Shown: positions 1-8,412, counted from the stretch's first letter. The stretch is DNA of 41,069 nt from Aeromonas cavernicola (GCF_002795305.1 NZ_PGGC01000079.1:1-41069), one strand, 5' to 3'. The notes: generated from the letters alone by a model not told the origin. A program made the numbers and translations.

Positions 1-17
1 GATTGCTTGATTCAAAT

Positions 18-46
18 TGTTAAAGAGCGACGCAACAGTGTGTTGC
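18..46 (-). promoter_or_regulatory. rrn leader boxA antiterminator and boxB-like hairpin
   Basis: The minus strand reads CGCTCTTTAACA at 29-18, matching the rrn boxA element bound by NusB-S10. Just upstream, GCAACA/TGTTGC (arms 32-37 and 41-46, 3-nt loop) gives a boxB-like hairpin. This order is the standard Nus-dependent antitermination leader before 16S rRNA. Confidence 0.87.
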
Positions 47-58
47 TGCGGGAGTGGC

Positions 59-86
59 ATTCTACTCAACCGCTTTCTCGAGTCAA
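59..86 (-). promoter_or_regulatory. rRNA operon promoter P2
   Basis: TTGACT (81-86) and TAGAAT (59-64) on the minus strand are separated by 16 bp. They lie about 100 bp downstream of P1, the usual tandem P1-P2 arrangement of rrn operons. Confidence 0.85.
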
Positions 87-152
87 GCCTTATTTTCAAA
101 GGCTTTTCGAGGTTATCGACCCAGCTTTCTGCGTTGCCGCTTGCCCTGTCGA

Positions 153-230
153 TGGAGGCGCATTATAGGGATCTAGCTCACATTGGCAAGGGGTGAAATA
201 CAATAAAATTGCAAAAATTAGCATTTATTG
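153..230 (-). promoter_or_regulatory. rRNA operon promoter P1 with UP element
   Basis: On the minus strand a TTGCCA -35 (184-189) and a perfect TATAAT -10 (162-167) are 16 bp apart. They are followed by the GC-rich discriminator GCGCC typical of stringently controlled rrn P1 promoters; the start would be an A near 153. The AT-rich stretch 190-230 upstream of the -35 fits an UP element. The rRNA genes themselves lie left of the window. In E. coli, rrnD is likewise next to yrdA. Confidence 0.88.
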
Positions 231-320
231 AGTTATTCATATCCAAACACAGCTTTTATACAAACTTATCCACAAAATCAGCTCTCTAGCTACCAACCTA
301 ATTGAAAAAAGGAAGCCAAT

Positions 321-860
321 ATGGATGTAAGACTAAGACCTTATAAAGAAAAATACCCGCAGTTGGGGCAACGTGTGTATGTAGATCCCTGCGCTACATT
401 AGTAGGCGATATTGAGTTAGCCGACGATGTCAGTATCTGGCCCATGGTGGCGGCAAGAGGAGATGTGAACTTTATCCATATTGGGGCCCGCAGTAATGTG
501 CAGGATGGGGCAGTTCTCCACCTCACTCGCAAAAGCAGTGACAATCCAGATGGTTATCCGCTGCTCATTGGTGAGGATGTGACAATCGGCCATAAAGCAA
601 TGCTACACGGCTGCACCATCGGCAACCGAGTACTTATCGGTATGGGGGCCATCGTGTTGGACGGGGTAATTGTGGAGGATGAGGTGATGATAGGTGCCGG
701 TAGTTTGGTACCACCGAGGAAGCGACTTTTGTCTGGCTTCTTATATATAGGTAATCCGGTTAGACAGGCTCGCCCCCTCACGCCAGAAGAGACAGCGTTC
801 TTAACAGCCTCCGCACAGAACTATGTCCAACTAAAAGATGAATATTTACAGGCTAATTAG
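321..860 (+). CDS. yrdA: Gamma-class carbonic anhydrase family protein (YrdA-like)
   Basis: This 179-residue protein is built almost entirely of left-handed beta-helix hexapeptide repeats, the fold of the gamma carbonic anhydrase/acyltransferase superfamily. The three zinc-ligand histidines of that family are visible as H67 (VLHLT), H91 and H96 (IGHKAMLHG). Such proteins are cytosolic trimers; whether YrdA members hydrate CO2 in vivo is not settled. A GGAAG ribosome-binding site precedes the ATG. It is transcribed away from the rrn promoter, an arrangement also seen next to E. coli rrnD. A hairpin follows the stop codon. Confidence 0.93.
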   Translation: MDVRLRPYKEKYPQLGQRVYVDPCATLVGDIELADDVSIWPMVAARGDVNFIHIGARSNVQDGAVLHLTRKSSDNPDGYPLLIGEDVTIGHKAMLHGCTIGNRVLIGMGAIVLDGVIVEDEVMIGAGSLVPPRKRLLSGFLYIGNPVRQARPLTPEETAFLTASAQNYVQLKDEYLQAN

Positions 861-868
861 TCCTTGAT

Positions 869-903
869 AAAGGCTGATGAGCACTAGGAAGTCATCAGCC
901 TTT
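869..903. terminator. Bidirectional terminator between yrdA and the CBS gene
   Basis: AAAGGCTGATGA (869-880) and TCATCAGCCTTT (892-903) form a perfect 12-bp stem with an 11-nt loop. The outer A and T runs suit termination in both directions between two convergent genes. Confidence 0.8.
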
Positions 904-930
904 ACACACCCTAGCCCTTGGTGAGCATAC

Positions 931-1344
931 CTATTGCTCATCAATCTGAATCAACATTGCTCGCAAAAAATCTTTCCAGCTGATTATCCCAACCAACAGA
1001 CCATTTTCTAGTACCGGTAAACAGGAAACGCCTTTTTCTAACATCAGGGCCATCCCTTCGCGTACAGGCCGATGAGGGGAGATGGTGACAGGATGACGGC
1101 TCATGATTTGATGAGCTCGTCGATTCAGTGTTTCGGCATCACGATGGGTTTCAGCTTCTGAACCAAGATAGGGACTGATCGCATGCAGCATATCGCGATC
1201 CGAAATGACCCCAACCAACTCATCTTCTTCTAGTACCAACAGATGATGAAAGTGCGCTTGTTCGAAGATGTCCTTGATGACAGAAAGCCTATCATCCATC
1301 GATACAGTGGCGACTCGAGTCGTCATAATATCGCTAATCAGCAT
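931..1344 (-). CDS. CBS-domain protein
   Basis: The protein has 137 residues and consists of two CBS modules (about residues 1-60 and 75-137), with typical phrases such as LVGVISDRDML and LVGIISWKDFL. CBS pairs usually bind adenine nucleotides and regulate a partner; no catalytic domain is attached, so the partner is unknown. I chose the ATG at 1344, not the one 27 nt upstream, because AGGGGG (1349-1354) lies four bases before it. It is divergent from yheS. Confidence 0.87.
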   Translation of the reverse strand: MLISDIMTTRVATVSMDDRLSVIKDIFEQAHFHHLLVLEEDELVGVISDRDMLHAISPYLGSEAETHRDAETLNRRAHQIMSRHPVTISPHRPVREGMALMLEKGVSCLPVLENGLLVGIISWKDFLRAMLIQIDEQ

Positions 1345-1496
1345 ACATCCCCCTGTCAATATGCTAGTCACCTTTGTTATGGCATCTTTTTATCAGCTCG
1401 GCCAGTAGCTTCCCTTGTGCAAGTGCAAATCTGTGTCATTTCACGTAAGATCCGCGCCAGTTTTTCTCCTCCATTTTGAGCAAGCAGATCCCACCC

Positions 1497-3410
1497 ATGA
1501 TAGTTGCCAGTCAAATCGAATTGATCCGCGGCGGCCGCAAGCTGCTGGACAACGCCTCCGCCACCATTCACCCCGGCCACAAAGTGGGTCTGGTGGGCAA
1601 AAACGGCTGTGGCAAGTCCACCTTTTTTGCACTGGTACGGGGCGAGCTGGCCATCGACAGCGGCAGCTTCAGCCTGCCCGCTGGCTGGCAGATCGCAGGC
1701 GTCGCCCAGGAGACCCCTGCGCTCGACTGCTCGGCGCTCGACTACGTGATCGACGGCGACAAGGAGTTTCGCGCACTGGAAGCCCAGCTGGTGCAAGCCG
1801 AGCAGGATGACAATGGCCTGTTGGTGGCCGAGCTGCATGGTCGCCTCGATACCATCGGTGCCTACAGCATTCGCGCCCGCGCCGCCGAACTGTTGCACGG
1901 CCTCGGTTTCAGCGACGAGCAGCTGAGCTCGCCGGTGCGCAGCTTCTCCGGTGGCTGGCGCATGCGCTTAAACCTCGCCCAGGCTCTGCTGTGCCGCTCC
2001 GATCTGCTGCTGCTCGATGAACCGACCAACCACCTAGATCTCGACGCCGTCATCTGGCTGGAGAAGTGGCTCAAGAGCTATCAGGGCACGCTGGTGCTGA
2101 TCTCCCACGACCGCGATTTCCTCGATTCGGTCATCAGCCGCATCATCCATATCGAGAACGGCAAGCTCAACGAATACACCGGCGGCTACTCCGATTTTGA
2201 ACTGCAGCGCGCCGAGCAGCTGGCCCAGCAGCAGTCGATGTACGAGAAGCAGCAGCGGGAGATGTCCCACATGCAGACGTATGTGGATCGCTTCCGCTAC
2301 AAGGCCTCCAAGGCCCGTCAGGCCCAGAGCCGTCTCAAGGCGATGGAGCGGATGGAGAAGATCCTGCCCGCCCACGCCGACTCCGAGTTCAGCTTCGAGT
2401 TTCGCGAGCCGTCGGCCCTGCCGACCCCGCTGATCGCCATGGAAAACCTCTCTGCCGGTTACGGCGACAAGGTGATCTTGGAGAAGATCAAACTCAATCT
2501 GGTGCCGGGTTCGCGCATCGGTCTGCTCGGTCGCAACGGCGCCGGTAAATCGACCTTTATCAAGATGCTGGCGGGTTCCAACCCACCGCTGTCGGGCAAG
2601 CTGGAGGTGAGCGCTGGGGTCAGCATCGGCTACTTCGCCCAGCATCAGCTGGAGACCCTGCGTCTTGACGATACCCCGCTCGATCATCTGGCCCGCCTCG
2701 CGCCGGACAAGACCGAGCAGGAGCTACGCAACTATCTGGGCAGCTTCGGTTTTCACGGTGACAAGGCGCTCGACAAGGTGGCCCCCTTCTCCGGCGGCGA
2801 AAAAGCGCGGCTGGTGCTGGCGCTGATCACCTGGCAAAAGCCCAACCTCTTGCTGCTGGATGAACCAACCAACCACCTAGATCTGGAAATGCGCCACGCC
2901 CTGACCATGGCGCTGCAAGGCTTCGAAGGGGCCATGGTGGTGGTGTCTCACGACCGGCACCTGCTGCGCACCACCACCGATGACTTCTATCTGGTGCACG
3001 GTGGCCGGGTCGAGCCGTTCGACGGCGATCTGGACGATTACCACAAGTGGCTCGGCGAGCAGGAGAAAGAGGCCAACGCCAAACCGGCGGATGGCCCAGT
3101 CTCTGCCAACTCGGCGGTAGCGCGCAGGGATCAGAAACGACGCGAGGCAGAGTTCCGCCAGCAGACCCGTCCGCTGCGCCAGAAGCTGGAAAAACTCGAA
3201 GCGAGCATGGAGAAGCTGCAAGGTAAGCTTGGCGATATCGAAAGCCAGCTGGCCGACCCTGCCATCTACGAAGAGCGCGCTAAAACCAAGCTCTCCGAGC
3301 TGCTCAAATCCCAAGGCCCCCTCAAGGAGCAGCTGGAAGAGATCGAGCTGGAGTGGATCAGCCTAGGTGAAGAGCTAGAAGCCCTAGAGCAGGCATTCGC
3401 CGCACAGTAA
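1497..3410 (+). CDS. yheS: ABC-F family ATP-binding protein YheS
   Basis: This soluble protein carries two ABC ATPase domains and no membrane segments, so it is ABC-F (translation factor/ribosome-associated type), not a transporter. The first Walker A is GKNGCGKST (about residues 34-42), with signature FSGGWRMRL and Walker B LLLLDEPTNHLDLDA. The second half repeats these as GRNGAGKST, FSGGEKARL and LLLLDEPTNHLDLE. A charged coiled-coil tail closes the protein. It closely resembles E. coli YheS in sequence and length (637 residues). A TTG at 1476 could extend it by 7 residues, but ATG 1497 matches the family start MIV. Confidence 0.94.
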   Translation: MIVASQIELIRGGRKLLDNASATIHPGHKVGLVGKNGCGKSTFFALVRGELAIDSGSFSLPAGWQIAGVAQETPALDCSALDYVIDGDKEFRALEAQLVQAEQDDNGLLVAELHGRLDTIGAYSIRARAAELLHGLGFSDEQLSSPVRSFSGGWRMRLNLAQALLCRSDLLLLDEPTNHLDLDAVIWLEKWLKSYQGTLVLISHDRDFLDSVISRIIHIENGKLNEYTGGYSDFELQRAEQLAQQQSMYEKQQREMSHMQTYVDRFRYKASKARQAQSRLKAMERMEKILPAHADSEFSFEFREPSALPTPLIAMENLSAGYGDKVILEKIKLNLVPGSRIGLLGRNGAGKSTFIKMLAGSNPPLSGKLEVSAGVSIGYFAQHQLETLRLDDTPLDHLARLAPDKTEQELRNYLGSFGFHGDKALDKVAPFSGGEKARLVLALITWQKPNLLLLDEPTNHLDLEMRHALTMALQGFEGAMVVVSHDRHLLRTTTDDFYLVHGGRVEPFDGDLDDYHKWLGEQEKEANAKPADGPVSANSAVARRDQKRREAEFRQQTRPLRQKLEKLEASMEKLQGKLGDIESQLADPAIYEERAKTKLSELLKSQGPLKEQLEEIELEWISLGEELEALEQAFAAQ

Positions 3411-3417
3411 GTCACAG

Positions 3418-3864
3418 ATGAACACTCGCAACACAGTGGCCTTGAATGAACTCCCCAGCGCAGACCATTTTTGGCACTGGAGTGGCAAGATCTATGGTGA
3501 ACGCAGTCAAGATTGGCTCACCGTGCAGACGCTGGGCGGTAACGTCAATCTCGCTCTGCTGCTGCACTGGTTAGATCGGCATGGTATTGCAGGGGAACTC
3601 ACCGCCCTCGCCTCTGCGCTGGCGGATACTGCCCCTTTGTTACAGCCGCTACGTCAGCTGCGCCAGCAGCTAAAAAGCGCTGGGGATACACAAGCCTATC
3701 AGGCCTGCTTGAGTCAAGAGCTGCTGCTGGAGCGCCAGCAACAGGCTGCGTTATTGCACGCCTTGCAACACCTCCCCCTGTTTCATGGCCACGGCCACCA
3801 TTTATCAACCTATCTATCACGACTGGGTGCCCAGCAGGGCCCCCTCAGAGATCTAATATGCTGA
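3418..3864 (+). CDS. TIGR02444 / DUF2390 family protein
   Basis: A 148-residue protein with the family's N-terminal pattern FWHWSGKIYG...NVNLALLLHWLDRHG and a helical remainder; no catalytic motif is recognisable. The family is of unknown function. The gene begins 8 nt after yheS stops, and its last codons overlap the rlmJ start (ATGCTGA at 3858-3864). It is therefore very likely co-transcribed and translationally coupled with both. The last ~25 residues are His/Gly-rich (HGHGHH) and look unstructured. Confidence 0.8.
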   Translation: MNTRNTVALNELPSADHFWHWSGKIYGERSQDWLTVQTLGGNVNLALLLHWLDRHGIAGELTALASALADTAPLLQPLRQLRQQLKSAGDTQAYQACLSQELLLERQQQAALLHALQHLPLFHGHGHHLSTYLSRLGAQQGPLRDLIC

Positions 3865-4727
3865 GCTACCGCCACGCCTTTCACGCCGGCAACCATGCTG
3901 ATGTGCTGAAACACGCCGTTCAGGCCCTGATCATCGAGTCCCTCAAGAAGAAGGAGAAACCCTTCATCGTGCTGGACACCCATGCCGGTGGCGGTCTCTA
4001 CGACCTGCGCGGCGACTGGTCGCAGAAGAAGGCCGAGTATGCCGACGGCATCGGCCGCCTGTGGGATGAGCGGGCCCAGTGGTCTACCATGGCCCCCTAT
4101 CTCGCCGTCATCGAGGAGATGAACCCCGCTCAAGAAGGAAACAGCGGCGAGCTGAACTACTACCCCGGCTCGCCGGAGCTCTCCCGCCGCCTCACCCGCG
4201 AGCAGGATAAGCTGGCGCTGATGGAGCTGCACAACAACGAGGTGGAAGATCTGCGCGCCAATATGGGTTACGACCCCCGCGTGGCCGTCCACCACCGCGA
4301 TGGCTTCGAGGGGCTGATCGCCCTGCTGCCCCCCACCCCGCGCCGCGGGCTGGTGCTGATCGATCCGCCCTATGAGCTCAAAGAAGATTACTTCGCCGTG
4401 GTCGATACCCTGAAAAAGGCGCAAAAGCGCTGGGCGACCGGTATCTACGCCCTCTGGTATCCGATCCTTGGGCAGGAGGCGGACAAATCCCGCGACATGC
4501 TGCGCGCCATCAAGCGCGAAAACTTCGGCAACGTGCTGGTGGCCGAGCTGGAAGTGGCCGCTCAGACCAGCGATTGGGGCATGAACGGCTCAGGGATGCT
4601 GATCATCAGCCCACCTTGGCTGCTGGACGAGCAGATTGAAGCCTTCCTCAAACCACTGTGTGCCAAGCTGGCACAGGGTGCCGGCGCCCAATACAAGGTG
4701 GAGTGGCTGAACAAGGTCGCAGAGTAA
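3858..4727 (+). CDS. rlmJ: 23S rRNA (adenine-N6)-methyltransferase RlmJ
   Basis: RlmJ methylates A2030 of 23S rRNA in E. coli. The 289-residue product starts MLSYRHAFHAGNHADVLKH, nearly the same as E. coli RlmJ. It has the SAM-binding segment VLDTHAGGGLYDL (residues 38-50) and the catalytic N6-methyltransferase motif DPPY (169-172). It is about 9 residues longer than the E. coli enzyme, mostly from a small insertion near residues 88-96. The start overlaps the preceding gene by 7 nt. A rho-independent terminator follows at 4812. Confidence 0.95.
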   Translation: MLSYRHAFHAGNHADVLKHAVQALIIESLKKKEKPFIVLDTHAGGGLYDLRGDWSQKKAEYADGIGRLWDERAQWSTMAPYLAVIEEMNPAQEGNSGELNYYPGSPELSRRLTREQDKLALMELHNNEVEDLRANMGYDPRVAVHHRDGFEGLIALLPPTPRRGLVLIDPPYELKEDYFAVVDTLKKAQKRWATGIYALWYPILGQEADKSRDMLRAIKRENFGNVLVAELEVAAQTSDWGMNGSGMLIISPPWLLDEQIEAFLKPLCAKLAQGAGAQYKVEWLNKVAE

Positions 4728-4811
4728 GCCAGCACCAGCACGCTCTGGCGCCCGGCCAACGCGCCAGCAAGTCGCTCAGCCAAGCCGTTCACCGTTGCGG
4801 CATGGCCAGCA

Positions 4812-4846
4812 AAGAGACGCCCCGTTCAGGGGCTTCTTTGTTTTTT
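4812..4846 (+). terminator. Terminator downstream of rlmJ
   Basis: GCCCC (4819-4823) pairs with GGGGC (4829-4833) around a GTTCA loop. A T-rich tract ending in six Ts (4834-4846) follows. Confidence 0.75.
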
Positions 4847-5035
4847 ACCCGCTACCGCTTTACCCACTAACTCTTTTCCTCACCAATGGCGGCCACGCAT
4901 CCCCTCTGCACACCAAACCAGCCGTTATTGGTTAATTAATTGATCTGGCTCAGAAATTCCCCGCATCCCTCTTTCCCTTGGCCAATAGGCCAGTACTATA
5001 GCCAATTGGCAACAAAGCCTCGTCGGAGTCACCCC

Positions 5036-5239
5036 ATGAGCCATGCCAACCCCATCCCGTTGGTTAAACGCAGCAGACCGGAGGCTGTAATTCAGGGGCG
5101 GTAGCCATGCAAGATGGAATGGATAAGCGAACGTTGCCTACGACTGCCCAGTCAACATGGTGACAGCCTTATGCTGATTTCTGACCCGCTCACGCAGGCG
5201 TGCTTTGGCGGCGCTTGCCAAGAGTGCCCTGAGAACTGA
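5036..5239 (+). pseudogene. Small Cys-rich ORF interrupted by an in-frame TAG
   Basis: One reading frame of 68 codons runs from ATG 5036 to TGA 5237-5239 and is broken only by a TAG at 5102-5104. The first part reads MSHANPIPLVKRSRPEAVIQ and ends GR. After the TAG, an ATG at 5114 opens a 41-codon ORF ending QACFGGACQECPEN, with a cluster of three cysteines. I do not recognise the family. It could be a degraded gene, two small ORFs, or chance. Just upstream sits an inverted-repeat-rich stretch (4977-5010, with GCCAATTGGC) that resembles an operator. It lies between the rlmJ terminator and the AT-rich island. Confidence 0.3.
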
Positions 5240-5312
5240 TTTTTTACACAGTAGTAACGGTGGCGCAAAAAGAGGAAGTCAAGCGAATACGCCCAGCATA
5301 AGAAGAAAACAG

Positions 5313-5426
5313 GTAACATTATGATTTAATAGTTGTTTTTACTTGGCGGCAGTGAGAATGTTACGGAGTTATATGGAATGCTCTGCTAACGGATTAATAC
5401 CGCTTTCCATCTAATCACTGTTATAT
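5313..5426. other. Candidate degenerate attC/recombination site before the DUF3800 gene
   Basis: GGTAACATTATGATTTAATAG (5312 onward) is roughly complementary to the right end CTAATCACTGTTATAT, allowing a 2-nt gap. The right end finishes with GTTATAT (5420-5426), close to an attC R' core, 20 bp before the DUF3800 start, which is normal cassette spacing. A separate perfect 8-bp inverted repeat, GTAACATT/AATGTTAC (5313-5320, 5357-5364), lies inside. The match is weaker than for the three sites downstream. Confidence 0.33.
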
Positions 5427-5445
5427 TCTCCAGGGAGTTTGGTGA

Positions 5446-6591
5446 ATGAGTTATACATTTTTTTATGATGAATCAAACAATATTCGAAAGCTTTTTCTCA
5501 AAGGAAAACGATTTAATACGGACTCACATTCTAATCCATCGCCGTGCTTTGTTCTTGCAGGAATAGTGCACGAAGGTGATGTTGCAGAAAGCGATATCAA
5601 AGAACTTTTAAATGCTCTTAAGCTTCCTCCATCGGCTAAAGAATTGAAGTTCAAACAGGTTGCGAAAGGTGGATTTCTAGATAACCTAAAATCTCAAAAG
5701 CTGGTGACTATATTAGAGTGGCTGCTTAAAAGTGATTATTATATTCATTATGACAACATCAATATCGAATACTGGTCTTTAGTGGATATCATTGACGATT
5801 GTTGTGAGCATGTAGATAAATATGGAGGTCTAAACTATTCACCTGCTGGCGGAAAGAGAATGTACCTTGACTATCATAAGGATGCACTATATGAGCTAAT
5901 GAAAATGGATAAGTCTAATTTCCTGAGCTTGCTATCAAAGTATACCTATCCAAAAGTAGAGCCTAAAGATGCAGCTTCTTTTAATAAAGGGTTGAATAAA
6001 TTAGCAAAAAAATACTCTAAGCCAGAGGCAAGGGCGAGGAAAATTGTAGATAAAAGAACTTCATTTAGTTTGTTAAGTCTTTCTAAGCTGTTCGATATGT
6101 GCCGTAATATTGAAGAGTACTTTTTTGTGTATGACCATAAAGTGGGGTCATTAATTGACGGATTTTCGATCTTTTACAACCAAAGAATAAAGCTTTTCAA
6201 TGGCTCGAAGCATGTATTAGATAATGAATTTGAAATTCAAAAGTGTTTTGAGAAATATGAAGGTTATGACAAGGAGCTCAGTAGCATTAATTACGAATTT
6301 GTTGACTCAAACTCATACCTTGAGGTGCAAGTTTCAGATGTGTTATGTGGCCTGTTTAAAAATTATTTCACGTTCATAAACAATTTAAAACTTAGTGATT
6401 TAGATAAAGTTAAATCATCACTAACTAGCCATCAGCAACATTGTTTACAGCTAATATCTGACTTGATATCCAAGTCAGATATTAAAAATAAAGAGTTTCT
6501 TTTTTACGTCATGTCCATGGGCGAACATGAAAAGCATAGACAGTTCATGTTCGGAGAATATAACAAGTCAAATCACGCGGATGCAGCATAG
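5446..6591 (+). CDS. DUF3800 domain protein (first cassette gene)
   Basis: The 381-residue product opens with FFYDESNN (D8, E9), the DUF3800 hallmark, and has FVYDHK near residue 230. It ends with LEVQVSDVLCGLFKNYF (D298), matching the family's conserved LQxADxxAG block. DUF3800 proteins have a predicted RNase H-like fold and are frequent in mobile islands; their biochemical role is uncertain. The gene is clearly AT-richer than the flanking core genes, which suggests transfer. Its last ~11 codons lie inside an attC-like site, as is common for integron cassette genes. A GGGAG ribosome-binding site precedes the ATG. Confidence 0.82.
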   Translation: MSYTFFYDESNNIRKLFLKGKRFNTDSHSNPSPCFVLAGIVHEGDVAESDIKELLNALKLPPSAKELKFKQVAKGGFLDNLKSQKLVTILEWLLKSDYYIHYDNINIEYWSLVDIIDDCCEHVDKYGGLNYSPAGGKRMYLDYHKDALYELMKMDKSNFLSLLSKYTYPKVEPKDAASFNKGLNKLAKKYSKPEARARKIVDKRTSFSLLSLSKLFDMCRNIEEYFFVYDHKVGSLIDGFSIFYNQRIKLFNGSKHVLDNEFEIQKCFEKYEGYDKELSSINYEFVDSNSYLEVQVSDVLCGLFKNYFTFINNLKLSDLDKVKSSLTSHQQHCLQLISDLISKSDIKNKEFLFYVMSMGEHEKHRQFMFGEYNKSNHADAA

Positions 6592-6617
6592 CTGCACCGG
6601 TGTTTGAAGCGTTAGAA
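6558..6617 (+). other. Integron attC site 1
   Basis: TATAACA (6559-6565, R'') pairs with GTTAGAA (6611-6617, R'). Inside these, TCAAA pairs with TTTGA, and CACGCGG with CCGGTG, around GCAGC/GCTGC. The ~60-bp length and nested imperfect palindrome match the classic 59-base element architecture, for example that of aadA cassettes. It spans the 3' end of the DUF3800 gene, and the next ORF starts 13 bp later. Confidence 0.8.
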
Positions 6618-6629
6618 GGTCATTGAGAA

Positions 6630-7241
6630 TTGGCTAACCTGATAATAACTAGAGCGCAAAAAATATCTAAGGGCCTTATAGCTATTGGCGCTCTCGCCGG
6701 CGCCATTCTTGCTCTCAAGGAATTTGGCTCACTTTTTATTTCAAATGAGCCAGAAGTATATGACGAAGACTGGATTCCACTTGTGTATGAGGATATCGAT
6801 CAGTTTCGCGAGTTCCTAGACAGAAACAATGGAGCCAAAGTAACTATAAACTCATCCATTGCTATGGATGCAGTTCTCCCTATTAACTATTTAATTCACC
6901 AAGCCTGTGATATGAAAATACCAGGCCACTCTGAAGGTGACGAAGGGAACACCTTCTACTCATTTGGCCTACCTACTTTTTCGAAAGACTTTGATAGCGC
7001 CGACCTCAAAAGTGCAATCTACAGTGAGAAATCTCAAGGCCTTAGCTTTTCCCCACAAATTCTTTCCAAGGTCAAATGTCTTGACACCTTACGCATTGAA
7101 TTAATTGATCCGTCTACTTTTCGCTGGAGTTACGGCGGAACAGGTACGCAATCACTTCCTCTCAGTGGAACTTTCAAGGTAACAACTAGAGCATTCAGTG
7201 GCCCAAGCATTGAATACACGTTACGCCAAATCGAGGAGTGA
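6630..7241 (+). CDS. Membrane-anchored protein of unknown function (second cassette gene)
   Basis: A 203-residue product that I do not recognise. A single hydrophobic helix (about residues 13-33, KGLIAIGALAGAILALKEFG) anchors an otherwise soluble, acidic C-terminal domain with mixed alpha/beta character. The frame opens right after a stop codon at 6624-6626, so the start is probably the TTG at 6630, with AAGG at 6616-6619 as a distant Shine-Dalgarno. It is bounded by attC-like sites on both sides, so the unit 6612-7313 has the size and form of one integron cassette. Base composition is moderately AT-rich. Confidence 0.68.
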   Translation: MANLIITRAQKISKGLIAIGALAGAILALKEFGSLFISNEPEVYDEDWIPLVYEDIDQFREFLDRNNGAKVTINSSIAMDAVLPINYLIHQACDMKIPGHSEGDEGNTFYSFGLPTFSKDFDSADLKSAIYSEKSQGLSFSPQILSKVKCLDTLRIELIDPSTFRWSYGGTGTQSLPLSGTFKVTTRAFSGPSIEYTLRQIEE

Positions 7242-7243
7242 CC

Positions 7244-7319
7244 TTCTAACAATAGGTTCAAACCGTTCGCTTCGCTCACTGGGACGGGCTAAAGCCCGCC
7301 CCTTAACCCAACGTTAAAT
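7244..7319 (+). other. Integron attC site 2
   Basis: The outer cores are TTCTAAC (7244-7250) and GTTAAAT (7313-7319), a consensus R''/R' pair. Inner arms include GGTT/AACC and GGGCT/AGCCC. The central segment CGTTCGCTTCGCTCACTGGG has the repeated character typical of gammaproteobacterial attC families. The length is 76 bp. It begins 2 nt after the stop of the preceding gene. Confidence 0.85.
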
Positions 7320-7335
7320 TTCGGGACGAATAATC

Positions 7336-8409
7336 GTGCTAGAGACTAGAAAGGTATTCATTGATACGCAGTCATTCGTTAAGGCTGGCCTTCACTTCGA
7401 CGGCCCTGCATTTAAGTCTTTCAGGAAATATTGTGAACAGAAAGAATTGTTTCATGTGTCCACGAGCGTCGTAGAGCGAGAAGTAAAATCTAAAATAGAA
7501 TTGTCCGTTAAAGATGCTATAAGCGCTATTCAAACCTTTCGAAGAAAAGCTCGCCTTCTATCATCTCTTGATGATGAGAAAATTAAGGGGTTATTTGAGG
7601 AGATTTCGGATGAAGATATCTACAAAAAATCAGAAGAAGTATTTTATGATTTCATGAATGCCTGCGCTACAGATACTGTAGAAGCCAATGGTGTTAATGC
7701 AGAAGAGTTGTTGTTTTTATATTTTGATAAAATTCCTCCGTTTGGCGATGGAAAGAAAAAATCAGAGTTTCCGGATGCAATTTCGATCTTGTCGCTGAAA
7801 TCACATCTTGAAGAGGACGAAAAAATATACGTTATATCTGATGATGGAGACATGAAAGCGTATTGCGATGGCGACCCGAATTTTATTTCGGTTGAATCAT
7901 TAGATAAGCTCCTAGATATCTATACCACCCATACCAACGTAAGACACGAGCAAGTAAAACAGTATTTCATAACAAACGAAGCATCTATAAAGCAGAAAAT
8001 CACTGAGTTTCTTGAGGAATGCGAGGTATATAACTCTTCAACTTGGGAAGACGCAGAAGTTGATGATGGTCTAACTGTTACAAATCTTGGAGACATAGAT
8101 CCATCAGTACTATATATCGACGACGAAGAAAGCCAAATCACCTTTGATATAGATGTGGAATTTGAAGTGACGGTGACTGGCCCAGACTTTAACAACGGCA
8201 TCTATGATCGCGAAGATGGTCGAATGTATACATTCGACAGCACTTCAAGAACAAGCACAATATCAACTACATTTACCGTTGAGATATTTCTGCATTATGA
8301 GTTTATTGATGGCGAACTAGTAAACGCCGAGGATGATGGTCTCTATATTGCTGGAACATCCGGCGGTATTGAAGTTTCTGTTGAAGAAAATGAGCAAGAT
8401 TGGTACTAA
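7336..8409 (+). CDS. DUF4935-like PIN-domain protein (third cassette gene)
   Basis: The N-terminal half (residues 1-190) resembles the PIN-like DUF4935 domain. It shows VFIDTQ (D10), an acidic pair near E47/E49, FPDAISI (D147) and VISDDGDMK (D169-D172), the expected Mg2+-binding quartet of a PIN ribonuclease. The C-terminal half (about 200-357) is highly acidic, predicted beta-rich, and unknown to me. PIN proteins are often toxins or RNA-decay enzymes; none of the neighbours looks like a cognate antitoxin. The start is the GTG at 7336, 17 bp after the attC core. The next attC starts 4 nt past the stop. Confidence 0.75.
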   Translation: MLETRKVFIDTQSFVKAGLHFDGPAFKSFRKYCEQKELFHVSTSVVEREVKSKIELSVKDAISAIQTFRRKARLLSSLDDEKIKGLFEEISDEDIYKKSEEVFYDFMNACATDTVEANGVNAEELLFLYFDKIPPFGDGKKKSEFPDAISILSLKSHLEEDEKIYVISDDGDMKAYCDGDPNFISVESLDKLLDIYTTHTNVRHEQVKQYFITNEASIKQKITEFLEECEVYNSSTWEDAEVDDGLTVTNLGDIDPSVLYIDDEESQITFDIDVEFEVTVTGPDFNNGIYDREDGRMYTFDSTSRTSTISTTFTVEIFLHYEFIDGELVNAEDDGLYIAGTSGGIEVSVEENEQDWY

Positions 8410-8412
8410 AAA

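Noticed and set aside
4970-5030. Sigma-54 promoter at TTGGCCAATAGG before the stop-interrupted ORF
   Set aside because: The second element (TTGC) is not at the required distance.
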